Positions 6,889-13,484 of a stretch of DNA of 13,484 nt are shown in pieces (position 1 is the stretch's first letter; each line of letters opens with the position of its first letter). A model generated the notes under the pieces. That model was given only the letters and a program-made list of their open reading frames with translations, had not been told where the DNA came from and did not search any database. Source of the DNA: Zygnema cylindricum (taxonomy: Eukaryota > Streptophyta > Zygnematophyceae > Zygnematales > Zygnemataceae). Position numbers and translations under genes: made by a program. The stretch is taken from contig JBBHKE010000303.1 in the NCBI GenBank assembly GCA_037447655.1, positions 193,529 through 207,012 of the forward strand, read 5' to 3'.

Positions 6889-7539
6889 GGGCGTGTTCCC
6901 ATGTAACAGATATTTTGAAACGTTATTTTGGAATTTAGCGCTGATTTTACGGTGTACTTTTCAAAGTGTGCCTATGTCAATCGTTACTTGCGCGTTCTTT
7001 ATTTTGAATATGTGGCAGTTGTAAACGTCGCCAATACTTGCGACACCTGTAGACGCCAACAAACTGCTGACATTTGTAGACGCCAACGATCTCGGAACAA
7101 ACTGCGGACATTTGTACGCCGCAAAGAGCTCCTGACATACTGGGACAATTGTCGACGCCAACTGTCATTTGTTGACGCCCACACGTGAACGACATAAGCA
7201 AACGGAAAAATAAATTCTTTTTCGTGTATTCTCCCAACTGCAAAAAAACAAATGAATACTTTTGACGCGTGCAACCCAGGCTTTCTATTCGTCAATAGGG
7301 TAGTATTTTGATTAAAAGCAGGTCGCGATTTGATTTCAGTGCAAGTGTGAAGATGAGCTGGAAGTGGGTCGCGATGATAATACTGCCAAATCGCCGTACC
7401 TTTCAAGTTCCAAGATGACGCAAAATGTATTTGAGTTTTTGCCCATTTTTCGTACGGCGTAATATTTTCAAGTAGGAAGTCCCATTTTCCGTGTAAACGA
7501 CGGAAAAAAACCCTTACTTGAACACATGGGGACACGCCC
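6889..7539. mobile_element. TTA-type non-autonomous element 1
   Basis: The ends GGGCGTGTTCCCATGT and ACATGGGGACACGCCC are inverted with one mismatch and flanked by TTA on both sides (6886-6888 and 7540-7542). A 3-bp TTA duplication with G-rich ends fits PIF/Harbinger-type elements. Internally there is a degenerate run of TTGTAGACGCCAAC-like motifs (7049-7190). A segment, GCAGGTCGCGATTTGATTTC at about 7319, is shared with element 2. A 178-codon minus-strand open stretch fills most of it, but it opens with GTG inside the terminal repeat, has no ATG for over 150 codons and matches no transposase I know. Confidence 0.78.
7049..7190 (+). repeat. Degenerate repeat of GTAGACGCCAAC
   Basis: Five variants occur near 7049, 7076, 7105, 7151 and 7171 (GTAGACGCCAAC twice exactly, then GTACGCCGCAA, GTCGACGCCAAC and GTTGACGCCCA), most preceded by CA(T/A)TT. 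The spacing is irregular (20-46 bp). Related TTGTAGACG words occur in the other two TTA-type elements (about 8471, 8526 and 12952). Confidence 0.7.
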
Positions 7540-7634
7540 TTAGGTTCGGGGAAATTTTTGGGAAAGTCAAATATATGTGCAAATTATTTTTTTACGTCTA
7601 CTTTTTTTTCTTTCTTATTCAATTCCCAAATTTT

Positions 7635-7797
7635 AGCCCATAGATGAGAAAATGCGGAAATTCGATAAATGCTATATCTAGTATTTCCTCGTATTATAGG
7701 CATAGTAGACCAGGAAAACACGTATAATATGCATATAATACGGGAATTTCGGATATAGCGTTTTACACAAATTTTCGCATTTTTTATGATTCGGGCG
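7635..7797. repeat. Foldback repeat between the two TTA-type elements
   Basis: The left arm (7635-7697) and right arm (7735-7797) are inverse copies at roughly 75-80% identity around a loop of about 37 bp. Matching blocks include AAAATGCG/CGCATTTT, GCTATATC/GATATAGC and CGTATTAT/ATAATACG. The arms are old enough to have diverged. It may be a small foldback transposon or the core of a larger element spanning 7543-7862. Confidence 0.75.
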
Positions 7798-7865
7798 ATT
7801 CCTTTTTCCTATTTTCGGAAAAAGAAGTTTCCCTAAAGCTATACGGGCAGTTTAACTATATTTTA

Positions 7866-8747
7866 GGGTGCTTCCCCATGTATTAAAGTATCTACTTTAT
7901 TCTGTCGTTTTCACCCAAAACGCATTTCCGTACGAGAAAAAATTTAGCCGTACAATAATATTAATTCTTTAAAAGTACAGCAAACGTCAAGTCAATATTT
8001 TGAGTGTACTTCATGTTTGTCGTCATGTTAACGAATTTTGGCGTTTTCCTTTTTTCGACCCCCGGGCAAGAGAATTCAGCCCATCAAAAAACTTCATAAA
8101 AAAGCACCTCGCGACTTGATTTCAGGGAAAGTACCGCGCAAATGGTGAATGAACAACGGTCCACGCACGCGCTACACGAGCGGGAAAATTTTAGGTCGAT
8201 AAAAAAAAATTAGAAATTGTCGCTTTGCGACCTGTACGATTTTTTTTTCAGGGGTCTTTCGCTTTCAACGTCATTTCACCAAGGTGAAATCCGCGAGAGA
8301 ATAGAGTCTCTCCTTCTACCGTACACTCTCTCCCACTTCCACCATCACGCTCCCTCACACTCCATGTCTCACGTTGAACACTGATGGTCTGATCTGTCTG
8401 ATAACTACAATGTCACGGTCAACATTACGATGTCACGTCATGTCGCGGGAGTTGTGACACCATTTGTCATTGTAGACGTGTACATCCGTCGTTAGTTTTT
8501 GAGACGTCAATAATTGCCGCGTGAATTGTAGACGTTTACGACCGTCTCAGTTATTGCGTACGTCATCATGCATAGTAAGTTTCGTAGTCGTTTCCAACCG
8601 TCGCAAGTTGTACCCACATCTACACTCGTCACATTCCAAAGTTCCGATTTCATTTTCGCACATAGGGACGCTTTTCAAAGTAGTACGGAACACATCACTA
8701 CAGTCCAAAATACTTTTTCAAAGTATCGCCTACATGGGGACGTACCC
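7866..8747. mobile_element. TTA-type non-autonomous element 2
   Basis: The ends GGGTGCTTCCCCATGTA and TACATGGGGACGTACCC are inverted and flanked by TTA (7863-7865 and 8748-8750). It shares with element 1 the terminal CCCATGT block, an internal GCacctCGCGACTTGATTTC stretch near 8103 and an ACTTTTTCAAAGT motif near the end. It is therefore a diverged member of the same family. A C/T-rich stretch lies at about 8305-8365 and a small perfect hairpin (ATACTTT-TTC-AAAGTAT) at 8710-8726. No transposase frame is seen. Confidence 0.75.
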
Positions 8748-8892
8748 TTAGTTCCTTATTTTATTTCTCGATAACACGTGTATCACAATGTGAGGTCCAA
8801 CTGATTTCCCGCGGCTACCCAATCATTGCGCTTTGGAGGTCAATTTTTGCCGGTCACAGCTTTCCGTACAGAAACAGTTGTTTTTCACGCAC

Positions 8893-8916
8893 AAAGGGGC
8901 CCAAAGGGGCCCAAAG
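8893..8916 (+). repeat. 10-bp tandem AAAGGGGCCC
   Basis: Two exact copies plus AAAG. It is short and isolated, just upstream of the CRE/CCAAT pair. Confidence 0.85.
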
Positions 8917-8928
8917 CTCGGTGGATAG

Positions 8929-8958
8929 TATGACGTCATAAAATATCACTCAGCCAAT
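8929..8958 (+). promoter_or_regulatory. Palindromic CRE with adjacent CCAAT box, possible promoter element
   Basis: TATGACGTCATA (8929-8940) is a perfect 12-bp palindrome containing the full CREB/ATF site TGACGTCA. CCAAT follows at 8954-8958, and another CCAAT lies at about 8819. Such pairs are common in animal promoters, and a doubtful exon lies 500 bp downstream. There is no clear TATA or start, so promoter activity is only a possibility. Confidence 0.25.
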
Positions 8959-9460
8959 GCTGCACGTAATTTTCCGTACAGGAAGACTTTGAGAGCACAG
9001 CCTGCGTACTTTCGCAGCTGGTTCGTTATTTGTTCGCCAGAAAAGACAAAAATAAGTGTAACAGCGATCACTTGCATGAGACTTCCCATGACGCGTAGAA
9101 AATTCCAAAATTGTTATCATAACCCGAACGTCGCTGCCAAAAGCGACTGACGTTATCTGTCTACATCACTCTACACGTGGCGCAATAATACTCGTCTATA
9201 CTTCAATATGGTACAATGTGGCTAGTCAAAAAGCTGACCGTCCCGCCAAAACTCGTTCGCCGTACGACCTCTTCTTGTTTCGAAATCCGTTTCATGCAAA
9301 ATGAAGTACGGCTTTCAACTTCCGCTTGAGTGTACTTTTACTTTAATTTCTTCCAATTCAAAAGATACAGAAGAGTGATGTACTTTGTGTACGGTCACAA
9401 CTATAAGCCGACAAGCCAACGATTCCAACCTTTTAACTTTAGCTTTTTTTGTCCTCCAAG

Positions 9461-9624
9461 AGCCAATCCAAGAGCGTCACAGTCTCCTTACCAACCTCGT
9501 GGGATCCAGTCTCCAGCCCACGTCGCTCGTGCCATCCACTATCTTCCCCTCTATTTTGGCATTATCTGACGAAAATCTGTTCAAAAAAAGGCCAGCAGCG
9601 AGAAAACGACAGGGGAACATTTGA
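9461..9624 (+). CDS. Doubtful terminal exon of an unrecognised protein
   Basis: A pyrimidine tract ending GTCCTCCAAG (9451-9460) could be an acceptor. From there one frame reads xAG, PIQERHSLLTNLVGSSL..., SDENLFKKRPAARKRQGNI and a stop at 9622-9624. The basic KKRPAARKRQ tail resembles a nuclear localisation signal, and third positions are GC-richer than the surroundings. However, all three plus-strand frames are open through about 9450-9570, so the open stretch may be chance. A second frame runs to a possible donor GTAAGC at 9730. I recognise no family. The C/T tract and poly(A) that follow could be a 3' end. Confidence 0.2.
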
Positions 9625-9814
9625 CAGCGGACGCACTTCTCAGTATATCCGTGTACTGTACGGAAGGGGCAAAACGCCTGGTACGATCACTACACCTGAA
9701 ATAACGCCAACGCGACACCAAACATTGCCACGTAAGCATTTTGTTCCTTGATTCCAGGTGGTGGCATGCGAAAGCTGGCGCGTGATTTGTCGTTACGCCT
9801 GATTCCCTGCCTCT

Positions 9815-9919
9815 GACCGCACCCTCTTCCCCCTTCCCCGCCTCTCATTTTCTCCTTCTCCCCTTTCCCCTTTTAATTTTATCTTAAAAGAAAAAAAAAA
9901 AAAAAAAAAAAAAGAAAAA
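9815..9919 (+). repeat. C/T-rich tract followed by a 23-base poly(A)
   Basis: About 60 bp of almost pure C/T is followed by TTTTAATTTTATCTTAAAAG, then 23 A (9891-9913), G and five more A. There is no AATAAA just upstream. It could be the tail of a retroposed transcript or a simple-sequence junction. No matching target duplication was found. Confidence 0.7.
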
Positions 9920-10545
9920 GCGATCGATCGACTTTTGATCGATAATTTATTTGACTATCTGATCGTAATTGGGATATTTTTTATTTTTGCGGATTTTTCG
10001 AACGGTTCTCGGAAGAGTTCTTATTTTTTGAAACAGATCCGGGGAGAAAATTTGGAGTCAGGAAATAAAAATGATTTGGTAGAAGGTATGAATAAATAAA
10101 TAATAGATAATAAATAAATAAGTAAGTAAATAAATAAATGAGTAAAGAAAGAAATAAATAAATAAAATAAAATAAATATTTACATTTGGGTCATGAAATG
10201 AATTTTTTTTTTTTTGTTTAAGTGTCAGATACGGGGTTTTTTTTTTTGTATTTAGTTTAGTTTTCTTTTGTTTTTGTTTTTTTTTTTGTTTGTTTTGAGA
10301 AACTGTGAAAATGTTAACAATTTAGTTAAATTTAAAAAGGTTCAGATATGCATTTAGTAGTTGTCAATTTATCACAGACTCATGTTTATATTTTACCTTT
10401 CCATTTGTCTTTGCATAAAAAGTAAATGAAATGGATGCTGAGCAAAAATGTGACAAATTTAGACAGACTATGGTTTTGTTTTTGTTTTTTTTTCAACTGG
10501 AAAACAAAAAGAGTTAACATTTTTTATTTTTATTTTCTACCACAG
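9920..10545. repeat. AT-rich low-complexity interval with (TAAA)n
   Basis: 10091-10178 is an imperfect AAAT/TAAA tetranucleotide run with GTAA, GAAA and AAAAT interruptions. T-runs of up to a dozen occur at 10203-10285 and 10480-10493. CGATCGATCGAC...GATCGAT near 9921 is a small partly palindromic stretch. No coding signal is seen. Confidence 0.7.
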
Positions 10546-10599
10546 AAATTGAGAAATCCGTACAACGGCGGAGTTTTTCATGGAATGGTCATTCGCTAG

Positions 10600-11145
10600 A
10601 AGACAAAAAGGGGAAGAAAGAGAGGAGGGGGGTGAGAGAAGAAGCCAAAAGTGAGGGAGTGAAGAGGGAGAGGGAGAAGGAGAGGGAGAGCTTTTTCCTT
10701 TACCACCTTCCCAAGCAACTAAGGTCACCATCTCTAACAATAAATGCAACAAATTTTTATCCCAAACCTTCACACAATTTAACAAAAAAATCAAATCCCA
10801 AAATTGAGAATGTCACAAATATTAAAAGTTTCCAAAGCGGTGCAATTTTTTTCTCAAGAAAAAGACAAAAAGAGATCACAGGTAAAAAAGACAAGAGAAA
10901 CGACAAAATTATGCCTACACAGAAAATGACAAAATCTCATATTTTTTCCTCATTAGGGACTCCCCAAATATTTTTAACCCAAGGAAGGAAGGTACAACAA
11001 TTCTTCTCCCTTCCCTCCTCTCTCTCCTCCCTCCCACCTCAAGAAATCCTTCAAAACCCCATTCTCTTCCAAAAACCCCAAAAATACTCCTCAAACTTTT
11101 TTCTCGAGCCTCTCCCTCTTCCCTCCCTCCCTCCTCTCCCAAACC
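10600..11145 (+). repeat. Purine-rich then pyrimidine-rich low-complexity segments upstream of the candidate exon
   Basis: 10605-10690 is GGGAGA-rich, and 11005-11140 is CCCTCC-rich. One plus-strand frame stays open from 10518 to 11351, helped by these stop-poor tracts. The 10546 boundary (TTTTCTACCACAG) is a fair acceptor, so part of this could be exon, but its text (PSLPPLPNP, EREKERE) is compositional. Confidence 0.55.
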
Positions 11146-11171
11146 CCAAAAACTTTTTCCAAAAACACCGC

Positions 11172-11345
11172 ATGCTTTTTGACTTTTCCACTATCTTCCG
11201 CGAAGAAAAAAAAACGACTTCCGAGTCGGCGAATGTTTCGGAGATACTAGTTTTGGCCGAAAATCGGACGAATCGGTTCGATATTTTGTCGATGTTTTCG
11301 ACTTATGAAGGAGGATGGAACATTTCCAACAAACACTATTGGGTG
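11172..11345 (+). CDS. Candidate coding exon, possibly of a divergent ionotropic-receptor-like protein
   Basis: From ATG 11172 the frame reads 58 codons and ends in GTG exactly before the consensus donor GTAAGT (11346-11351), phase 0. Unlike the sequence upstream, it is compositionally ordinary, with text such as SEILVLAENRTNRFDILSMF and GWNISNKHYWV. The NIS-x-x-x-YW ending recalls a stretch before the channel domain in arthropod ionotropic receptors, extracellular chemosensory proteins, but that comparison is from memory and weak. There are two N-glycosylation-type sequons (NRT, NIS). The start is uncertain: the frame is open back to 10518, so this may be the end of a longer exon. No following exon is recognisable before the window ends. 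Confidence 0.4.
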
Positions 11346-11837
11346 GTAAGTTGAAAACCTTAAAAATTCTCGCATTCCCATTTTCTTCTTGAGATTAATT
11401 TCATAATTGGAATTGGTTGTAAACACCGTGTTGTACTTAGTGAATTATTCGTGTTATAGCGGATTTAGTGGCAATAATACCAACTTAAGGTGGTACAACA
11501 TTGCGCATTTATGACCATTCCTTTGATTAGTGTTACCGAACGTATTTTATGGTATTGGGTGAAGAAAAGGTATTGACTCTAGTAGGAACGAAAGCTTTAA
11601 TATTCATCCTCCTCCATCTATTAATTGTGGTCCACACTAATTACGAATTTCTAGGACTTCCAAACTATGAAGCGTGGCGCCAACAAAAACAACAGAAATT
11701 TGCGTTTGTTTCGTTTCATTCAAATTCCCTCCTTGGACAAACGACACCACAAATAGTGTAGATTATAGTGAACAAACGATTTGTGCCATGTAAAATATTG
11801 TTTATGTCCCATACTTGATTTAGTAACTTGGCGACTA
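11346..11837 (+). other. Probable intron or flanking DNA after the candidate exon
   Basis: AT-rich. An inverted pair TGTTGTAC (11429-11436)/GTACAACA (11493-11500) is present. A 70-codon frame (11549-11761) includes a hydrophobic run ALIFILLHLLIVV, but it has no acceptor in a phase matching the exon at 11345 and no recognisable domain. I do not call it a gene. Confidence 0.4.
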
Positions 11838-12045
11838 CACCGTGAATCGCTATTAGCGTCAATGACTCTAATTGCGGTACCCCGTTTTTTTACCCAAATT
11901 CTCAAATAGAATTAATAAAAACCCTCTAAAAAACAAATTAGAGTAAATGATTTCCCTCAAAACCCCCAAATTCCCAAATAGCGTAAATAACGCTAATTGT
12001 TTCATTACGCTATCTATTTCATTACGCTAATAGCGATTCACGCTG
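11838..12045. mobile_element. 208-bp TA-flanked miniature element related to the CACCG family
   Basis: The ends CACCGTGAATCGCTATTAGC and the inverse (GCTAATAGCGATTCACGCTG, one mismatch) are flanked by TA at 11836-11837 and 12046-12047. Termini differ from the 540-bp TA elements at only a few positions (CACCGCCAATCGTTATTAGC there), so they probably use the same transposase. The centre is AT-rich without a reading frame. Outside the TA, TTGATTTAG and CTAAATCAA form a further inverted pair, so the target may itself have been a foldback. Confidence 0.82.
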
Positions 12046-12285
12046 TATCCTAAATCAAATGTTATTGTTACAACTTTTTTTAGATTTAATAATTTGTATG
12101 GATCGCCCCCTAAATCACTAAATGGGAAGAAAATATGAACTTAGAATGTCAACTTAGGGTGAAGTTCCATCATAGGTTTCTGTAATTGTATGGCAAACTC
12201 TACAGACCGGGTCGATTGAGTCGATGTTCCATCACGTAGAGTATGTAAGCCAGGTGTTCTAAGATGACTGGCGCCACGTAAGCTA

Positions 12286-12823
12286 CACCGCCAATCGTTA
12301 TTAGCGTAGTGTACACTAATTCCGTCCCGCTTTTTTTTTATTATTCTCCATTAGTGTAGTTCATTCTATTTTTTTCTTTATTCTATTTAGGATTATTTCC
12401 AGTGCATTGTCTCTTAAATAGAGTCGTGTACGGTTAGTGTCAGACCGTACATAAATGTACCTATTTAATTTAAAAATTACAATAAATTAGTTTTAGTAAC
12501 CGCAGACGCATGAGAATGTGCGTTCTAAAAAGGAAAAAAACCAGGTCGTAAAAAAATCCCGTTCCCACATATTCATCCGACAGTCGCGATTCGACCGTGT
12601 GAATGTACAATTTGTGTACGATTTGTCAGATTTTGTACAGAGACCTATATTAGTGTAAGCATGTTTGCGACCGACATTCTTTTTTTCAAAGATCCAAATT
12701 ACCATACTCAAACAATTAGAATGTATGATTTTTTCCAAAATTTTCAACTTCTTAAATAGCGTACACCACTGTAATTATTATTATACGCTAATCAAAATCC
12801 CACGCGAATAACGATTGGCGGTG
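12286..12823. mobile_element. TA-flanked miniature element, copy 2 (nested)
   Basis: This is the same element as 3952-4493, same orientation, 538 bp. The left TA is at 12284-12285; at the right the expected TA reads AA (12824-12825), and the right terminal repeat has one changed base (CGCGAATAACG for CGCTAATAACG). It lies within TTA-type element 3, so it inserted after that element. Confidence 0.85.
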
Positions 12824-13211
12824 AACTATCCGATATTGAATATCTTTTACATTTTTAGCACCGACAAACTTAACTTCAAAAGTTCAAATCTTCTCTTTCG
12901 TACCATGTACCTGCGTACGAACTAATCATACGACATAACTTTTATACTTTTTGTAGACGCCGGTCTGTACGCCAACTCATTTTTGGGAATTCGATTTTTG
13001 AACATAACGAAAGTCCTTCGAGAGAAATAGTGTGACGAACAAAAGTTACCGAAAATAGCGTGACGAAGGAATGTTACGAAATTTCGTTTTTATTTTCGGT
13101 TGTATTTTGGAAAGCGCGTGTCATGTGCAAATCTTAAGATTTTTCGTTGGTTTTCCATCATGACACGTAGCTTAATCGTCCAGCGTGTCACGAACTTTTT
13201 TTTGTATGTAT

Positions 13212-13244
13212 CTGCCAACCCACCTCCTCGTGGTGGGTTGACAG
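13212..13244. repeat. Strong hairpin flanked by T and A runs
   Basis: CAACCCACC (13216-13224) and GGTGGGTTG (13232-13240) are exact complements around the loop TCCTCGT. After one mismatch, CTG/CAG pairs too. Outside lie T8 (from about 13196) and A8 (ending about 13258), which could pair to lengthen the structure. It lies inside TTA-type element 3. Confidence 0.85.
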
Positions 13245-13484
13245 TTACAGAAAAAAAATGAAGCGAACTCTTCGCAGATGAACATCCGACGGCCATTATT
13301 ACTTCTAAGACCTTCGAAGAGTATCGGCAAGATTCTCTATAATGTTGTTTTTCGTATAAAAACAAAATAGGACATTTAGTACGGAGGGTCGTGGATTTCT
13401 GTAAACTACGCCTCTTTTCGCATGGTGGAACATCACCCTTAGTTTGTCAACTAGAAGTGACAAGCTGCGTAGACAAATCCCGGA

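Larger units (their letters stand above)
8751..9460. other. Interval with regulatory-like motifs but no clear gene
   Basis: Moderate GC. CCGTACAG words recur near 8866 and 8972. Besides the GGGCCC tandem and the CRE/CCAAT pair, I see only a 25-codon frame from ATG 9301 that ends at a TGATG overlap (9376-9380). No inverted termini were found. Confidence 0.4.
12157..13438. mobile_element. TTA-type non-autonomous element 3, carrying a nested insertion
   Basis: The ends GGGTGAAGTTCCATCATAGG and GCATGGTGGAACATCACCC are an imperfect inverted pair, flanked by TTA (12154-12156 and 13439-13441). The GGGTG...TTCCA pattern resembles elements 1 and 2 but is more distant, and TTGTAGACGCC near 12952 recalls their internal motif. 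The TA-type element at 12286-12823 interrupts it, so its own length is about 740 bp. The remaining interior has a strong hairpin at 13212-13244 and no recognisable protein. Confidence 0.68.

Noticed and set aside
9701-9760. 28-bp intron from GTAAGC (9730) to TTCCAG
   Set aside because: It is shorter than introns in nearly all animals, and the flanking frame has no recognisable protein.
10632-11171. First part of a 240-codon frame starting at GTG
   Set aside because: GTG is not a normal eukaryotic start, and the open length comes from purine-only and pyrimidine-only tracts. Only the last 58 codons look coding.

Overview
This looks like nuclear DNA of a eukaryote, most likely an invertebrate animal. 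It is AT-rich. The few convincing coding pieces are short exons bounded by GT/AG splice sites, and most of the rest is small non-autonomous DNA transposons and low-complexity sequence. There is no bacterial gene organisation, rRNA, intact tRNA or CRISPR array. A weak resemblance of one exon to the chemosensory ionotropic receptors of arthropods hints at an arthropod, but I cannot name the organism.

Layout. 1-997 holds the 3' end of a plus-strand gene encoding an Smr-domain protein. A penultimate exon (61-164) and a final exon (899-997) join in phase across a 734-bp intron and complete the C-terminal half of the domain. 998-2290 is its likely 3' untranslated and downstream sequence: purine-rich, then T-rich. 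2291-3936 holds two oppositely oriented members of one hAT-like family, a deleted copy and a longer copy with an internal tandem duplication. 3952-4493 is a TA-flanked miniature element whose second copy lies at 12286-12823. 4496-5665 is unassigned apart from a tRNA-like promoter pair and a hairpin. 5667-6197 is a modular satellite: a head, six exact 49-bp units and a tail, then a second head and tail with no units. 6889-7539 and 7866-8747 are two related elements with TTA target duplications, separated by a foldback. 8751-9920 contains CRE and CCAAT motifs, a doubtful exon and a C/T tract followed by poly(A). 9920-11150 is low-complexity. 11172-11345 is a candidate exon with a strong splice donor. 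From 11346 to the end is probably its intron or flanking DNA, carrying a 208-bp TA element (11838-12045) and a 1282-bp TTA-type element (12157-13438) into which the second copy of the TA element has inserted.

The elements form three recurring groups: hAT-like (ends TAGTGTTGTG), TA-type (ends CACCG) and TTA-type (ends GGGYG...CCCATGT). No transposase is recognisable, so all would depend on enzymes encoded elsewhere. The element-rich block is also very rich in CGTAC/GTACG words, which are almost absent from the flanking segments. The clearest new results are the reconstructed Smr gene end, the modular 49-bp satellite with heads complementary to its units, and the nested element structure.
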